Positions 35,017-47,737 are shown, numbered from the stretch's first letter. The stretch is 64,000 nt of DNA from Vibrio sp. CK2-1 (GCF_021726515.1 NZ_JAKKCJ010000002.1:124001-188000), one strand, 5' to 3'. Made by a program: numbers and translations. The notes: generated by a model from the letters alone, not told the origin.

Positions 35017-35814
35017 ATGAAACCGATTTTTAAAGTATCGTTGCTTGCAGCCACTGTTCTACTTGCAGTAGGTTGTCAGAAAGAAGAATCAAAAGATGCA
35101 CAAACAACAGCAAAAGCTGAGCAGACACAATCTGCAGCTGCATCAACACTGTATAAAACTGATGATGAGAAAGCGGCATACGCAATCGGTGTTTCTTTTG
35201 CTAACTACCTAAATACTAGCATTGAGAAACCAGCAGAAATCGGTATCAACCTAGATAAAGATATCGTCTTAAAAGGTATCGAAGACGTATTTGCTCAAAA
35301 AGCAGGTATGACAGAAGAAGAAACGCATCAAGCACTACAAGCGCTAGATAAACGTGTTTCTGAAAAGATGCAAGCGCAAGCCGCTGAGAAATCTGCTGCA
35401 GCTAAAAAAGCGGGTGATGATTTCCGTGCAGAGTTCGCGAAAGAAGATGGCGTGAAGAAAACTGAATCAGGCATTCTTTACAAAGTTGAAAAAGAAGGCG
35501 AAGGCATTTCACCAAAAGCAACTGATACTGTAGTAGTGAACTACGAAGGTACTTTGGTTGACGGCACTAAGTTTGACAGCTCATACGATCGTAAAGAGCC
35601 TGCAACTTTCCCTCTTAACCGTGTTATCCCAGGTTGGACTGAATCAGTACAGCTAATGAAAGTGGGTTCTAAATATAAAGTTGTGATCCCGCCAGAGCTT
35701 GCTTACGGTGAGCAAGACACACCAACCATTCCTGCTAACTCAACATTAGTGTTTGAAATTGAGTTAATGTCAGTGAAATCAGCGGAAGCACCAGAGGCAC
35801 CTGCTGCAAATTAA
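35017..35814 (+). CDS. fkpA: FKBP-type prolyl isomerase, periplasmic lipoprotein FkpA-like
   Basis: 265 residues from ATG 35017 (GGAG 6 bases upstream; the ATG at 35002 is in a hairpin and has no ribosome site). Envelope foldase/chaperone. Seen: lipoprotein signal with lipobox LLAVGC, unlike the soluble E. coli FkpA; an N-terminal helical dimerisation domain (about 40-140, DDEKAAYAIGVSFANYL); and a C-terminal FKBP domain (DTVVVNYEGTLVDGTKFDSS, VIPGWTE, IPPELAYG). Confidence 0.93.
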   Translation: MKPIFKVSLLAATVLLAVGCQKEESKDAQTTAKAEQTQSAAASTLYKTDDEKAAYAIGVSFANYLNTSIEKPAEIGINLDKDIVLKGIEDVFAQKAGMTEEETHQALQALDKRVSEKMQAQAAEKSAAAKKAGDDFRAEFAKEDGVKKTESGILYKVEKEGEGISPKATDTVVVNYEGTLVDGTKFDSSYDRKEPATFPLNRVIPGWTESVQLMKVGSKYKVVIPPELAYGEQDTPTIPANSTLVFEIELMSVKSAEAPEAPAAN

Positions 35815-35833
35815 TTGAACTAGATAGTTTAAT

Positions 35834-35866
35834 TGAGGCTCATCAATACGATGGGCCTTTTTTTGT
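35834..35866 (+). terminator. fkpA terminator
   Basis: AGGCTCATC and GATGGGCCT arms (one G-T pair) around AATAC, followed by seven T. Confidence 0.88.
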
Positions 35867-36013
35867 TTTGAACGTTTGAAAATACGCCCCATAATTTGTT
35901 CTAAATCATCATATTGAAGTTAGAGCCGTGCCTCTTTCAAATTTTCTGATAAACTTACGTTAATTTGTTTAATTGTTCGACAGTTTTAATAACGATTTTC
36001 TATCGGAGTAGAG

Positions 36014-36742
36014 GTGAGTGTGAGTCAGTCTGAAGTGGTACATTCGGAAGCATTGTTAGAAATGGAATCTGTCCATGTTATGCCCTTTACAGAGCACGAT
36101 AAGATCATTTTGCATTCTTATGAAGCGGTAGTCGATGGTCTTGCTAGCTTGATCGGTAACTATTGTGAAATCGTGTTGCACTCGTTAGAGGACTTGAATA
36201 CCTCGGCAGTAAAAATTGCTAATGGTGAAAATACCGGTCGTCAAGTCGGGTCTCCGATTACGGATCTAGCGTTAAAAATGCTAAAAGATATCGAAGGTTC
36301 GCAGCGTAATTTCTCTCGCTCTTACTTTACCCGTGCCAAAGGCGGTGTATTGATGAAGTCGATCACCATTGCGATCCGTAATGGTGAGCAGCGAGTGATT
36401 GGATTACTGTGTATCAATATCAATTTAGATGCGCCATTTTCTCAAGTGTTACACGCCTTTATGCCTACCGCAGAAGCTGAAGAAGCGGCTTCATCGGTTA
36501 ACTTTGCTAGTGATGTTGAAGAGCTGGTGGATCAAACGGTTGAGCGCACTATTGAAGAAATCAATGCTGATAAGTCGGTATCAAACAATACCAAAAACCG
36601 CCAAATCGTGATGGATCTTTATGATAAAGGGATCTTCGATATCAAAGATGCGATCAATCGGGTAGCCGATCGTTTAAATATTTCGAAACACACGGTTTAT
36701 TTATATATTCGCCAGCGCAAAATTGAGGACGGCGAAAAGTGA
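36014..36742 (+). CDS. yheO: YheO-family PAS-like/HTH regulator
   Basis: 242 residues. N-terminal YheO PAS-like domain (about 30-145, [29 protein letters not shown]) and C-terminal helix-turn-helix (about 195-238, [24 protein letters not shown]). GTG start at 36014 behind GGAG; a second GTG six bases on is also possible. Regulatory target unknown in this organism. Overlaps tusD by 4 bases (GTGA). Confidence 0.93.
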   Translation: MSVSQSEVVHSEALLEMESVHVMPFTEHDKIILHSYEAVVDGLASLIGNYCEIVLHSLEDLNTSAVKIANGENTGRQVGSPITDLALKMLKDIEGSQRNFSRSYFTRAKGGVLMKSITIAIRNGEQRVIGLLCININLDAPFSQVLHAFMPTAEAEEAASSVNFASDVEELVDQTVERTIEEINADKSVSNNTKNRQIVMDLYDKGIFDIKDAINRVADRLNISKHTVYLYIRQRKIEDGEK

Positions 36743-37158
36743 GTCAAGGTTTATCCTCGCCAGAAAAAGTGCTGACTTATAGTTTGTTAGTGAATGGCTC
36801 GGTCTATGGTAGTCAATCTGCGCTTAATGCTTATCAGTTTGCTTGCGCTTTGATTGAAAGAGGGCACCAGTTAGTCAGTGTGTTTTTCTATCAAGATGGG
36901 GTTCATAATGCTTCTAGCTTGGTTGTGCCTGCGAATGATGAATTTGATCTAGTCAAAGCTTGGCAGCAATTGAGTGAACAGCATGAGGTGCGTTTGGAGT
37001 CTTGTGTTGCAGCTTCATTGCGCCGCGGCATTCTAGATAGTAATGAAGCCGAAACGCATGAGCGAGATAGCAGTAATGTGGCTCAAGGTTTTGAATTGGC
37101 TGGACTAGGTGGGCTTGCTGAAGCCATGTTAGTACAAGATAGGGTGGTACAGTTTTAA
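36739..37158 (+). CDS. tusD: sulfurtransferase subunit TusD
   Basis: Part of the TusBCD complex that relays persulfide sulfur from TusA to TusE/MnmA for 2-thiolation of tRNA wobble uridine. 139 residues by GTG 36739, which overlaps yheO; aligned to E. coli TusD (128) the N-terminus is about 10 residues longer, so GTG 36769 remains possible. The sulfur-carrying cysteine is C89 in [12 protein letters not shown]. Confidence 0.93.
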   Translation: MSQGLSSPEKVLTYSLLVNGSVYGSQSALNAYQFACALIERGHQLVSVFFYQDGVHNASSLVVPANDEFDLVKAWQQLSEQHEVRLESCVAASLRRGILDSNEAETHERDSSNVAQGFELAGLGGLAEAMLVQDRVVQF

Positions 37159-37511
37159 TGCGCTTAGGTTTTGTATTTCGCTCTCACCCTCATACGAGCG
37201 CAAAAGGCAGAGAAGGGCTGGATGCATTGTTAGCCGCTTCGGCTTACTGTGAAGATATTGATGTGTTTTTTATCGGCGCAGGGGTGACGCAGTTGCTTCC
37301 AGCGCAACAGCCGGAAAGCATTTTGTCTAGAGATCATATTTCAGCTTTTAAATTGTTGGATTTATACGAGATTGATAACATTTATACCTGCCAATCATCA
37401 TTAAATGACTACCACATAAACTCAGACGACTTGCTGATTGAAAATAGCGCATTAAGCCAAGCTGAAATGGTAGAAAAACTCCAACAGTGCCAAAAGGTCC
37501 TGACATTTTAA
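37158..37511 (+). CDS. tusC: sulfurtransferase subunit TusC
   Basis: 117 residues (E. coli 119). FVFRSHPHTSAKGREGLDALLAASAY start and DVFFIGAGVTQLL are typical of TusC. ATG overlaps the tusD stop by one base (TAATG), so translation is coupled. Middle gene of tusDCB. Confidence 0.95.
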   Translation: MRLGFVFRSHPHTSAKGREGLDALLAASAYCEDIDVFFIGAGVTQLLPAQQPESILSRDHISAFKLLDLYEIDNIYTCQSSLNDYHINSDDLLIENSALSQAEMVEKLQQCQKVLTF

Positions 37512-37525
37512 TAGGGCAAATAGAC

Positions 37526-37807
37526 ATGCTACATATTATAAAGAGCCAATCAGGACTGACAGATGCGATCAATTTGATCCAACCTGATGATGCTGTATTA
37601 ATCGTTGAAGATGCTGTTTATGCTCTTTTTCGCCAATCAAGTCCATTAATTGGATTGAAAGATCAAAAAGATCGTTGCTGGGTGTTACAAGAGGATCTTG
37701 CGGCGCGTGGTTTGGTTGATTCAGCAAGTGTTTATGCTCAGTTAACTGATTTTAAAGGCTTTGTTTATCTTACCGAACAGCACACTCAATCAATAACTTG
37801 GGATTAA
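37526..37807 (+). CDS. tusB: sulfurtransferase subunit TusB
   Basis: 93 residues from ATG 37526 (MLHIIKSQSG matches the family start; the frame upstream is not homologous). Ends in SITWD, like the MAW-type TusB tail. Completes the TusBCD heterohexamer genes. 187 bases before rpsL. Confidence 0.92.
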   Translation: MLHIIKSQSGLTDAINLIQPDDAVLIVEDAVYALFRQSSPLIGLKDQKDRCWVLQEDLAARGLVDSASVYAQLTDFKGFVYLTEQHTQSITWD

Positions 37808-37873
37808 TCTCAGTATTATTGACACTTTTCTTATTGCCAGAGAAAAAAACTCGGCAGCACGATTGTATATTTC

Positions 37874-37902
37874 TTGACACATCCCCCCTTGATGAATAAA
37901 AT
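37874..37902 (+). promoter_or_regulatory. str operon promoter
   Basis: TTGACA (37874-37879), 17-base spacer, TAAAAT (37897-37902), then a GC-rich discriminator (CGCGTCC), as expected of a strong ribosomal-protein promoter under ppGpp/DksA control. Confidence 0.85.
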
Positions 37903-37979
37903 TTCGCGTCCTTATTTCTCGCTACATGCAAATGTTGCTTGGAATTAGGATTAGATTTTTCACAAGCTTATTTTCGTAA

Positions 37980-38369
<390 letters not shown>

Positions 38370-38370
38370 T

Positions 38371-38394
38371 AGCTTTCTGTTTTAACAGAAAAGC
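38371..38394 (+). other. hairpin in the rpsL-rpsG gap
   Basis: AGCTTTCTGT / ACAGAAAAGC stem just after the rpsL stop. In E. coli the rpsL-rpsG spacer binds S7 for feedback control; this element lies at the same place, but I cannot show that S7 binds. Confidence 0.45.
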
Positions 38395-38482
38395 GTTAAG
38401 TAAGGCCAAACACTAAAATTATATAATTTTGATGAAACTGAAAAGTTTTGGATAACCTGAAGAAGACAACGGAGAAACATCC

Positions 38483-38953
38483 ATGCCACGTCGTCGCGTA
38501 ATAGGCCAGCGTAAGATCCTTCCAGATCCTAAATTCAAATCTGAATTGCTGGCGAAATTTGTAAACATCCTTATGGTTGATGGTAAGAAATCAACTGCTG
38601 AAAAAATTGTTTACACTGCACTAGATACTATGGCTGAGAAATCTGGTAAAGATCACTTAGCTGTATTTGAAGAAGCTCTTGAAAATGTTCGTCCAGCGGT
38701 AGAAGTTAAATCTCGCCGTGTGGGTGGTTCAACTTACCAAGTACCTGTAGAAGTTCGTCCGGTTCGCCGTAACGCTCTTGCTATGCGTTGGTTGGTTGAA
38801 GCTGCGCGTAAGCGTGGTGAAAAATCTATGGCACAACGTCTTGCAGCTGAAATGCTAGACGCGTCAGAAAACAAAGGTACTGCTGTTAAGAAACGTGAAG
38901 ACGTTCACCGTATGGCAGACGCGAACAAAGCGTTCGCACATTACCGCTGGTAA
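38483..38953 (+). CDS. rpsG: 30S ribosomal protein S7
   Basis: 156 residues; primary 16S rRNA 3'-domain assembly protein and str-operon autoregulator in E. coli. [20 protein letters not shown] start is diagnostic. Strong AACGGAG ribosome site. 113 bases after rpsL. Confidence 0.99.
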   Translation: MPRRRVIGQRKILPDPKFKSELLAKFVNILMVDGKKSTAEKIVYTALDTMAEKSGKDHLAVFEEALENVRPAVEVKSRRVGGSTYQVPVEVRPVRRNALAMRWLVEAARKRGEKSMAQRLAAEMLDASENKGTAVKKREDVHRMADANKAFAHYRW

Positions 38954-38963
38954 TGTCTTTATA

Positions 38964-39084
38964 GTACTGCAAGGTTCCTTGCAGTACTTCTTTAGTTCCT
39001 ATGCTTATGCTAGGAACTATTGTTATATCTAGAGCAAGAAAATATTAGTAAAGCAACGCTTTAACCGATATCTAAACTAGATAT
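38964..39084 (+). other. three successive perfect hairpins between rpsG and fusA
   Basis: GTACTGCAAGG/CCTTGCAGTAC (38964-38974/38977-38987), TAGTTCCTA/TAGGAACTA (38993-39001/39011-39019) and ATATCTA/TAGATAT (39068-39074/39078-39084). The 168-base gap is long for this operon. None has a proper T-run, so processing or attenuation is more likely than full termination. Confidence 0.75.
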
Positions 39085-39121
39085 AGCAATAGTCCCTAAG
39101 TCTCTAATAAGAGGATTCACC

Positions 39122-41218
39122 GTGGCTCGTAAAACTCCTATTGAGCGCTACCGTAATATCGGTATCTGTGCGCATGTTGATGCAGGAAAAACAACCACAA
39201 CTGAGCGTATTCTGTTCTACACAGGCCTTTCTCATAAAATTGGCGAAGTTCACGATGGTGCAGCAACCATGGACTGGATGGAGCAAGAACAAGAACGCGG
39301 CATTACGATCACTTCAGCAGCAACTACGACGTTTTGGCGTGGTATGGAAGCTCAGTTTGCAGATCACCGTATCAATATTATCGACACCCCTGGACACGTT
39401 GACTTTACAATTGAAGTGGAACGTTCTCTACGTGTACTTGATGGTGCGGTTGTTGTGTTCTGTGGCTCATCTGGTGTTGAACCCCAGTCAGAGACAGTAT
39501 GGCGTCAAGCGGACAAATATCACGTACCTCGTTTGGTATTCGTGAATAAAATGGACCGTACAGGCGCAGACTTCTTGCGTGTAGTTGAACAGATCAAAGA
39601 TCGTCTAGGCGCAACGCCTGTTCCTATTCAATTGAATATTGGTGCTGAAGAAAACTTCAAAGGCGTTGTTGATCTTATTAAGATGAAAGCTCTTAACTGG
39701 AATGACGCTGACCAAGGCATGACTTTCACGTACGAAGATATTCCAGCAGATATGCAAGAAATTGCCGAAGAATATCGTACAGAACTTGTTGAAGCGGCAG
39801 CAGAAGCAAATGAAGAGCTAATGGATAAGTACCTTGAAGAAGGTGAACTGACAGAAGCTGAAATCAAACAAGGTCTTCGTACTCGTACCCTTAATAATGA
39901 AATAGTATTAGCGACTTGCGGTAGTGCATTTAAAAATAAAGGTGTACAAGCTGTTTTAGATGCGGTGGTTGACTTCCTTCCTTCTCCAATCGATGTTCCT
40001 GCAATTAAAGGTATCGATGAAGACGAAAATGAAGTAGAGCGCCACGCAGACGACAATGAACCGTTCTCAGCGCTAGCATTTAAGGTTGCAACAGACCCAT
40101 TTGTTGGTACTTTAACTTTCATCCGTGTTTACTCAGGGATTGTTGAAAGCGGTAAAACGGCTTACAACTCTGTGAAAAAACAACGTGAACGCTTAGGTCG
40201 CATTGTTCAAATGCATTCAAATAAGCGTGAAGAAGTGAAAGAAGTACGAGCGGGTGATATTGCAGCCATCATTGGTCTTAAAGATGTGACGACAGGTGAA
40301 ACACTGTGTGACCAGAACCATAAAATTGTTCTTGAACGCATGGAGTTTCCAGATCCAGTTATTCAGATCGTTGTAGAGCCAAGCTCTCAAGCTGATCAAG
40401 ATAAGATGACTATCGCTCTCGGTAAACTAGCAGCGGAAGACCCATCATTTCGCGTTGATATGGATGCGGAAACTGGCCAGACTCTGATTTCAGGTATGGG
40501 CGAACTACACTTAGATATCATCGTTGATCGTATGAAGCGTGAATTTAACGTGAATTGCAACGTTGGTAATCCACAAGTAGCTTACCGTGAAACAATTCGT
40601 GGTACGGCGAAAGCGGAAGGTAAATTTATCCGTGAGTACGGTGGTAAGGGGCAATACGGTCACGTATGGCTGAAACTTGAACCATCAGAACCTGGCGAAG
40701 GCTTTGTCTTCGTAGATGAAATTGCCAATGGTATTGTGCCGAAAGAGTTTGTCACTTCAATCGCGAAAGGGGTTGAAGAGCAGATGAATAATGGTGTACT
40801 TGCTGGCTATCCTGTTTTGGATGTCAAAGCTACACTATTTGATGGTTCTTACCATGAAACAGATTCAAGTGAGATGGCGTTTACAATCGCCGCCTCGATG
40901 GCTTTCAAAACGGGTGCACTTCAAGCGCAACCTGTTTTGCTTGAGCCTATGATGAAAGTTGAAGTAACTACTCCAGAAGACTGGATGGGTGACGTCGTTG
41001 GCGATATTAACCGTCGTCGAGGCATCATTGAAGGTATGGACGAGGGGACAGCTGGCCTGAAGATAATTCGTGCACAAGTTCCGTTGTCCGTCATGTTCGG
41101 TTACGCAACTGATTTACGTTCTGCGACACAAGGTCGTGCTTCTTACTCCATGGAGTTTAGTGAGTACGCTGAAGTGCCTAACAATGTTGCAAAAGCAATC
41201 ATTGCAGAACGCGGTTAA
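39122..41218 (+). CDS. fusA: elongation factor G
   Basis: Translocation GTPase, 698 residues, GTG start. Seen: G1 [15 protein letters not shown] (about 17-31), G3 DTPGHVDF, G4 NKMDRTGAD, and C-terminal domains IV-V ending [18 protein letters not shown]. Third gene of str. The fuller-length family G-domain insert is present. Confidence 0.99.
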   Translation: MARKTPIERYRNIGICAHVDAGKTTTTERILFYTGLSHKIGEVHDGAATMDWMEQEQERGITITSAATTTFWRGMEAQFADHRINIIDTPGHVDFTIEVERSLRVLDGAVVVFCGSSGVEPQSETVWRQADKYHVPRLVFVNKMDRTGADFLRVVEQIKDRLGATPVPIQLNIGAEENFKGVVDLIKMKALNWNDADQGMTFTYEDIPADMQEIAEEYRTELVEAAAEANEELMDKYLEEGELTEAEIKQGLRTRTLNNEIVLATCGSAFKNKGVQAVLDAVVDFLPSPIDVPAIKGIDEDENEVERHADDNEPFSALAFKVATDPFVGTLTFIRVYSGIVESGKTAYNSVKKQRERLGRIVQMHSNKREEVKEVRAGDIAAIIGLKDVTTGETLCDQNHKIVLERMEFPDPVIQIVVEPSSQADQDKMTIALGKLAAEDPSFRVDMDAETGQTLISGMGELHLDIIVDRMKREFNVNCNVGNPQVAYRETIRGTAKAEGKFIREYGGKGQYGHVWLKLEPSEPGEGFVFVDEIANGIVPKEFVTSIAKGVEEQMNNGVLAGYPVLDVKATLFDGSYHETDSSEMAFTIAASMAFKTGALQAQPVLLEPMMKVEVTTPEDWMGDVVGDINRRRGIIEGMDEGTAGLKIIRAQVPLSVMFGYATDLRSATQGRASYSMEFSEYAEVPNNVAKAIIAERG

Positions 41219-41227
41219 GGTTGATTT

Positions 41228-41253
41228 GGCGATGAGTTTAATCACTGATCGCC
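41228..41253 (+). other. hairpin in the fusA-tuf gap
   Basis: GGCGAT (41228-41233) pairs with ATCGCC (41248-41253). The 150-base gap also carries TGCGT...ACGCA-type dyads (41274-41296 and beyond). May be an attenuator or processing site; no convincing internal promoter was found. Confidence 0.5.
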
Positions 41254-41368
41254 TTATTAAACAATGAATCTATTGCGTTGATGAAAATTGACGCATAAAA
41301 TAGCAAATTCTGGCGCGTTTTGACGCAAACTTTGTCAAAGCGAATCATAACTAGGAAGGAACACGATT

Positions 41369-42553
41369 GTGTCTAAAGAAAAATTTGAACGTACGAAACC
41401 GCACGTAAACGTTGGTACTATCGGCCACGTTGACCACGGTAAAACAACTCTTACTGCTGCTATCTGTACTACACTTGCAAAAGTGTACGGCGGTGTAGCT
41501 AAAGACTTCGCATCTATCGATAACGCTCCAGAAGAGCGCGAGCGTGGTATCACAATCGCAACTTCTCACGTTGAGTACGATACTCCAGCACGTCACTACG
41601 CACACGTAGACTGCCCAGGACACGCCGATTATGTTAAAAACATGATCACTGGTGCTGCGCAAATGGACGGCGGTATCCTAGTAGTAGCTGCGACTGATGG
41701 TCCAATGCCACAAACACGTGAGCACATCCTACTTGGTCGTCAGGTTGGTATCCCTTACATCATCGTATTCATGAACAAATGTGACATGGTTGATGATGAA
41801 GAGCTTCTAGAGCTAGTAGAAATGGAAGTTCGTGAACTTCTTTCTGAGTACGACTTCCCAGGTGATGATCTACCAGTAATTCAAGGTTCAGCTCTTGGCG
41901 CACTAAACGGCGAGAAAGAGTGGGAAGACAAAATCGTTGAGCTTGCAGAAGCACTAGATTCTTACATTCCTGAGCCAGAGCGTGCAGTAGACCAACCGTT
42001 CCTACTACCAATTGAAGACGTATTCTCAATTCAAGGTCGTGGTACTGTTGTAACTGGTCGTATCGAGCGCGGTATCCTACGCGTAGGTGACGAAGTAGAA
42101 ATCGTTGGTATCAAAGACACTACAGTAACGACATGTACTGGTGTTGAAATGTTCCGTAAACTGCTTGACGAAGGTCGTGCAGGTGAGAACGTTGGTGCAC
42201 TTCTACGTGGTACTAAGCGTGATGACGTTGAACGTGGTCAAGTATTGGCTGCTAAAGGTTCAATCAACCCACACACAACTTTCGAATCAGAAGTATACGT
42301 ACTTTCGAAAGATGAAGGTGGTCGTCACACTCCATTCTTCAAAGGTTATCGTCCACAGTTCTACTTCCGTACAACTGACGTAACTGGCGACATTCAACTA
42401 CCTGAAGGTGTTGAAATGGTAATGCCTGGTGATAACGTACAAATGACAGTTACTCTAATCGCACCAATCGCGATGGACGAAGGTCTACGTTTCGCTATCC
42501 GTGAAGGTGGCCGTACAGTTGGTGCTGGTGTTGTAGCGAAAATCATCGCTTAA
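41369..42553 (+). CDS. tuf: elongation factor Tu
   Basis: Delivers aminoacyl-tRNA to the ribosome. 394 residues, GTG start behind AGGAAGGA. G1 [10 protein letters not shown]3 DCPGHADY, G4 NKCDMVDD. Last gene of str. A second tuf copy is usual in gammaproteobacteria but would be outside the window. Confidence 0.99.
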   Translation: MSKEKFERTKPHVNVGTIGHVDHGKTTLTAAICTTLAKVYGGVAKDFASIDNAPEERERGITIATSHVEYDTPARHYAHVDCPGHADYVKNMITGAAQMDGGILVVAATDGPMPQTREHILLGRQVGIPYIIVFMNKCDMVDDEELLELVEMEVRELLSEYDFPGDDLPVIQGSALGALNGEKEWEDKIVELAEALDSYIPEPERAVDQPFLLPIEDVFSIQGRGTVVTGRIERGILRVGDEVEIVGIKDTTVTTCTGVEMFRKLLDEGRAGENVGALLRGTKRDDVERGQVLAAKGSINPHTTFESEVYVLSKDEGGRHTPFFKGYRPQFYFRTTDVTGDIQLPEGVEMVMPGDNVQMTVTLIAPIAMDEGLRFAIREGGRTVGAGVVAKIIA

Positions 42554-42573
42554 TATCAGACTCAAATCTGTAT

Positions 42574-42605
42574 GAAAAAGGGGGAGCTTCGGCTTCCCTT
42601 TTTGT
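42574..42605 (+). terminator. tuf (str operon) terminator
   Basis: AAAAAGGG-GAGC, tetraloop TTCG, GCTTCCCTTTTT: a UUCG-capped stem followed by T-run. Confidence 0.93.
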
Positions 42606-42633
42606 TGCCTACTGTAAAATGAAGAAATAAAAT

Positions 42634-42690
<57 letters not shown>

Positions 42691-42723
42691 ATTATCTTTT
42701 TGCGATTAATTTTCGAACACCAC

Positions 42724-42751
42724 TTGCATCCCATTATGTGATCTGTATAAT
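42724..42751 (+). promoter_or_regulatory. S10 operon promoter
   Basis: TTGCAT (42724-42729), 16-base spacer, TATAAT (42746-42751). Expected start near 42758. Confidence 0.75.
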
Positions 42752-42757
42752 GCACGG

Positions 42758-43360
<603 letters not shown>

Positions 43361-43373
43361 GGGAGAAGAAATA

Positions 43374-44003
43374 ATGATTGGTCTAGTCGGTCGTAAAGTG
43401 GGTATGACCCGCGTATTTACCGAAGAAGGCGTTTCTATCCCTGTAACAGTTGTTGAGGTTGAAGCTAACCGTGTTTCTCAAGTGCGTACACTTGAAACTG
43501 ATGGTTATGCAGCAATCCAAGTAACTGCAGGTGCTAAGAAAGCCAACCGTGTATCTAAGCCTGAAGCTGGTCACTTTGCGAAAGCAGGTGTTGAAGCAGG
43601 CCGCGGTCTTTGGGAATTCCGTTTAGAAAACGGTGAAGAGTTTGAAGTTGGCGCTGAGCTAAACGTAGAACTTTTCAATGAAATCAAAAAAGTAGACGTT
43701 ACTGGTACATCTAAAGGTAAGGGCTTCCAAGGCGCTGTTAAGCGTTGGAACTTCCGTACTCAAGATATGACTCACGGTAACTCTTTGTCTCACCGTGCTC
43801 CGGGTTCAATTGGCCAATGTCAAACTCCAGGTCGCGTGTTTAAAGGCAAAAAAATGGCTGGTCACATGGGTGCTGAGCGTGTAACGACTCAAAACCTAGA
43901 GATCGTACGTGTTGACGCTGAGCGCAATCTGCTTCTTATTAAAGGTGCAGTACCTGGTGCTATCGGTGGCAACGTAATCGTAAAACCAGCTGTTAAAGCA
44001 TAA
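43374..44003 (+). CDS. rplC: 50S ribosomal protein L3
   Basis: 209 residues; one of the first 23S rRNA-binding assembly proteins. [19 protein letters not shown] start and the [14 protein letters not shown] loop near the peptidyl-transferase centre, including the methylated Gln in E. coli (GSIGQ). Confidence 0.99.
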   Translation: MIGLVGRKVGMTRVFTEEGVSIPVTVVEVEANRVSQVRTLETDGYAAIQVTAGAKKANRVSKPEAGHFAKAGVEAGRGLWEFRLENGEEFEVGAELNVELFNEIKKVDVTGTSKGKGFQGAVKRWNFRTQDMTHGNSLSHRAPGSIGQCQTPGRVFKGKKMAGHMGAERVTTQNLEIVRVDAERNLLLIKGAVPGAIGGNVIVKPAVKA

Positions 44004-44019
44004 CGTCTAGGAGTAAGTA

Positions 44020-44622
44020 ATGGAATTGATGGTTAAAGGTGCTGATGCACTAACTGTTTCCGAGACTACTTTCGGACGTGAGTTTAACGAAGCTCTTGTA
44101 CACCAAGTAGTTGTTGCATATGCAGCAGGTGCTCGTCAAGGTACTCGTGCTCAAAAGACTCGTTCTGAAGTATCTGGTGGCGGCGCTAAACCATGGCGTC
44201 AAAAAGGTACTGGCCGTGCGCGTGCTGGTACAATCCGTAGCCCAATCTGGCGTACAGGTGGTGTTACTTTTGCTGCGAAACCACAAAATCACAGCCAAAA
44301 AGTAAACAAAAAAATGTACCGTGGTGCTATGAAAAGCATTCTTTCTGAATTAGTTCGTCAAGAGCGTTTAATCGTTGTTGATAACTTCTCAGTTGAAGCG
44401 CCAAAAACTAAAGACCTAGTTGCTAAGCTTAAAGATCTTGAGCTAAACGATGTATTAATCGTAACTAGCGAAGTAGACGAGAATCTATTCTTAGCTGCTC
44501 GTAACCTATACAAAGTTGATGCACGTGACGTAGCTGGTATTGATCCAGTAAGTCTAATCGCATTTAACAAGGTTCTAATGACTGCTGACGCAGTTAAGCA
44601 AGTTGAGGAGATGCTGGCATGA
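44020..44622 (+). CDS. rplD: 50S ribosomal protein L4
   Basis: 200 residues; tunnel-constriction protein and, in E. coli, the repressor of this operon. The extended loop with [14 protein letters not shown] reaches the exit tunnel and has no macrolide-resistance change that I recognise. Overlaps rplW by 4 bases. Confidence 0.99.
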   Translation: MELMVKGADALTVSETTFGREFNEALVHQVVVAYAAGARQGTRAQKTRSEVSGGGAKPWRQKGTGRARAGTIRSPIWRTGGVTFAAKPQNHSQKVNKKMYRGAMKSILSELVRQERLIVVDNFSVEAPKTKDLVAKLKDLELNDVLIVTSEVDENLFLAARNLYKVDARDVAGIDPVSLIAFNKVLMTADAVKQVEEMLA

Positions 44623-44921
44623 TCAGTGAAGAGCGTCTACTAAAAGTTCTACGTGCTCCGCACATCTCTGAAAAAGCGACAATGGCTGCTGAAAAAGCAA
44701 ACACTATCGTTTTTAAAGTTGCGACTAACGCAACGAAAAAAGAGATCAAAGCAGCTGTAGAAAAGCTATTTGAAGTTGAAGTTAAGTCTGTAAATACCCT
44801 AGTACAAAAGGGTAAGACCAAACGTCAAGGTATGCGTGAAGGCCGTCGTTCAGACGTGAAAAAAGCTTACGTTACCTTGAAAGAAGGTCAAGACCTTGAC
44901 TTCGTTGGCGGTGCTGAGTAA
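44619..44921 (+). CDS. rplW: 50S ribosomal protein L23
   Basis: 100 residues; lines the tunnel exit and docks trigger factor and SRP. Start ATGA overlaps the rplD stop. [13 protein letters not shown] block is typical. Confidence 0.99.
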   Translation: MISEERLLKVLRAPHISEKATMAAEKANTIVFKVATNATKKEIKAAVEKLFEVEVKSVNTLVQKGKTKRQGMREGRRSDVKKAYVTLKEGQDLDFVGGAE

Positions 44922-44936
44922 CAGGAGTAGTTAAAA

Positions 44937-45761
44937 ATGGCTATTGTTAAGTGTAAGCCGACTTCCCCTGGTCGTCGCCACGTTGTTAAAGTAGTTAATG
45001 CTGACCTACATAAAGGTAAGCCTTACGCACCGCTTTTAGAGAAAAACTCTAAAAATGGTGGTCGTAACAATAACGGTCGTATCACAGTACGTCACATCGG
45101 TGGTGGTCACAAACATCACTACCGTGTAATTGACTTTAAACGTACTAAAGACGGTATCCCAGCGAAAGTTGAGCGTCTTGAATACGATCCAAACCGTAGT
45201 GCAAACATTGCTTTAGTATTGTATGCAGACGGTGAACGTCGTTACATCATTGCCCCTAAAGGCATTCAAGCTGGTGATGCGATCCAATCTGGTGTTGATG
45301 CGCCTATCAAAGCAGGTAACACCCTGCCGATGCGTAACATCCCAGTAGGTTCTACAATTCACTGTATTGAACTTAAGCCTGGTAAAGGTGCACAGCTAGC
45401 TCGTTCAGCTGGCGCATATGCTCAACTTGTCGCTCGCGACGGTTCATATGTAACTCTACGCTTACGTTCTGGTGAGATGCGTAAAGTATTATCTGAAGGC
45501 CGTGCAACTATCGGTGAAGTAGGTAATTCTGAGCACATGCTTCGTGAACTAGGTAAAGCTGGTGCTAACCGCTGGCGCGGTGTTCGTCCAACCGTTCGCG
45601 GTGTGGTAATGAACCCAGTAGACCACCCACACGGTGGTGGTGAAGGCCGTACTTCTGGTGGTCGTCACCCAGTTTCTCCTTGGGGTATGCCTACTAAGGG
45701 CTTCAAGACTCGTAAGAACAAACGCACTGACAAGTACATTGTACGTCGTCGTAACAAATAA
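44937..45761 (+). CDS. rplB: 50S ribosomal protein L2
   Basis: 274 residues; intersubunit-bridge protein near the peptidyl-transferase centre. The conserved C-terminal [26 protein letters not shown] segment carries the essential histidine. Confidence 0.99.
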   Translation: MAIVKCKPTSPGRRHVVKVVNADLHKGKPYAPLLEKNSKNGGRNNNGRITVRHIGGGHKHHYRVIDFKRTKDGIPAKVERLEYDPNRSANIALVLYADGERRYIIAPKGIQAGDAIQSGVDAPIKAGNTLPMRNIPVGSTIHCIELKPGKGAQLARSAGAYAQLVARDGSYVTLRLRSGEMRKVLSEGRATIGEVGNSEHMLRELGKAGANRWRGVRPTVRGVVMNPVDHPHGGGEGRTSGGRHPVSPWGMPTKGFKTRKNKRTDKYIVRRRNK

Positions 45762-45768
45762 TCTATAA

Positions 45769-46059
<291 letters not shown>

Positions 46060-46069
46060 GGAGTAAATA

Positions 46070-46402
46070 ATGGAAGCTATTGCTAAACATAACTTTGCTC
46101 GCATTTCTCCTCAGAAAGCTCGCTTAGTTGCAGACCAAATCCGTGGTAAATCAGTAGACCAAGCTCTTGAAATTTTAACTTTCAGCAACAAAAAAGCTGC
46201 TGAGTTAATCAAGAAAGTACTTGATTCTGCGATTGCAAATGCGGAACACAACGAAGGTGCAGATATCGACGATCTTTCAGTCGCTAAAATCTTCGTAGAT
46301 GAGGGCCCTATCATGAAGCGTATTATGCCTCGTGCTAAAGGCCGTGCGGATCGTATCTTGAAGCGTTCAAGCCACATCACTGTTGTTGTAGCAGATCGCT
46401 AA
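46070..46402 (+). CDS. rplV: 50S ribosomal protein L22
   Basis: 110 residues; its beta-hairpin ([15 protein letters not shown]) reaches the tunnel wall. Eleven bases after rpsS. Confidence 0.99.
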   Translation: MEAIAKHNFARISPQKARLVADQIRGKSVDQALEILTFSNKKAAELIKKVLDSAIANAEHNEGADIDDLSVAKIFVDEGPIMKRIMPRAKGRADRILKRSSHITVVVADR

Positions 46403-46422
46403 GAGACTAGGAGAGTAAGCAA

Positions 46423-47124
46423 ATGGGTCAGAAAGTACATCCAAATGGTATTCGTCTTGGCATCGTTAAGCCTTGGAATGCTACATGGTTTGCTAATACC
46501 AACGAATTCGCTGACAACCTAGACGGCGACTTCAAGGTACGTCAGTTCTTAACGAAAGAACTGTCTAAAGCGTCTTTATCTCGCATCGTTATCGAGCGTC
46601 CTGCGAAGAGCATCCGTGTGACTATTCACACAGCTCGTCCAGGTGTTGTTATCGGTAAGAAAGGCGAAGACGTTGAGAAGCTACGCGCAGCTGTAGCTAA
46701 AATTGCAGGTGTACCAGCGCAAATTAACATTGCAGAAGTACGTAAGCCTGAGCTAGACGGTCAATTAGTGGCTGATAGCATCTCGTCTCAGCTAGAACGT
46801 CGTGTTATGTTCCGTCGTGCTATGAAGCGCGCAGTACAAAACGCAATGCGTCTAGGTGCTAAGGGTATTAAAGTAGAAGTAAGTGGTCGTCTAGGCGGCG
46901 CTGAAATTGCGCGTACTGAATGGTACCGTGAAGGCCGTGTGCCACTACATACCCTACGTGCTGATATTGATTACGCAACTTCTTCGGCTCACACTCAATA
47001 TGGTGTGATCGGCGTTAAAGTTTGGATCTTCAAGGGTGAAATCCTTGGCGGTATGCCAGACGCTAACGCGGTAGAGCCAAAGGCTGACAAGCCTAAGAAG
47101 AAGCCACGTCAAAGCCGTAAGTAA
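46423..47124 (+). CDS. rpsC: 30S ribosomal protein S3
   Basis: 233 residues; KH domain with the GKKGE loop ([14 protein letters not shown]), part of the mRNA-entry helicase. [14 protein letters not shown] start. Confidence 0.99.
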   Translation: MGQKVHPNGIRLGIVKPWNATWFANTNEFADNLDGDFKVRQFLTKELSKASLSRIVIERPAKSIRVTIHTARPGVVIGKKGEDVEKLRAAVAKIAGVPAQINIAEVRKPELDGQLVADSISSQLERRVMFRRAMKRAVQNAMRLGAKGIKVEVSGRLGGAEIARTEWYREGRVPLHTLRADIDYATSSAHTQYGVIGVKVWIFKGEILGGMPDANAVEPKADKPKKKPRQSRK

Positions 47125-47135
47125 GGAGTCGACTG

Positions 47136-47546
47136 ATGCTACAACCTAAACGTACTAAATTCCGTAAGGTTATGACTGGTCGTAACCGTGGTCTAGCGAA
47201 AGGTACTGATGTAAGCTTCGGCGAATTCGGCCTTAAAGCTGTTGGCCGTGGTCGCATTACTGCTCGTCAGATCGAAGCGGCTCGTCGTGCAATGACGCGT
47301 CACGTTAAGCGTCAAGGTCAAATCTGGATTCGTATTTTTCCAGACAAACCTATCACTGAAAAACCTCTTGAAGTTCGTCAAGGTAAAGGTAAGGGTAACG
47401 TTGAATATTGGGTTGCCCAAATCCAGCCTGGTAAAGTGATGTACGAGATGGGTGGTGTACCTGAAGAGTTGGCACGTGAAGCGTTCCGCCTAGCGGCACG
47501 TAAACTGCCTATAAAAACAACTTTTGTAACTAAGCAGGTGATGTGA
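47136..47546 (+). CDS. rplP: 50S ribosomal protein L16
   Basis: 136 residues; contacts A-site t[21 protein letters not shown] start. Stop TGA overlaps the rpmC start by one base (TGATG). Confidence 0.99.
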   Translation: MLQPKRTKFRKVMTGRNRGLAKGTDVSFGEFGLKAVGRGRITARQIEAARRAMTRHVKRQGQIWIRIFPDKPITEKPLEVRQGKGKGNVEYWVAQIQPGKVMYEMGGVPEELAREAFRLAARKLPIKTTFVTKQVM

Positions 47547-47737
47547 TGAAAGCACAAGACCTACGCGAAAAAAGCGTTGAAGAGCTTAACGCTGAGTTAT
47601 TGAATTTGCTACGCGAACAGTTCAACTTGCGCATGCAAGCTGCAACTGGTCAGCTACAGCAAACTCATACTCTGAAAGCTGTACGCCGTGATATCGCACG
47701 TGTTAAGACTGTTTTGACTAGTAAGGCAGGCGCATAA
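47546..47737 (+). CDS. rpmC: 50S ribosomal protein L29
   Basis: 63 residues from ATG 47546, the usual length; two-helix protein by the tunnel exit ([19 protein letters not shown]). Overlaps rplP and rpsQ by one base each, giving tight coupling. Confidence 0.99.
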   Translation: MKAQDLREKSVEELNAELLNLLREQFNLRMQAATGQLQQTHTLKAVRRDIARVKTVLTSKAGA

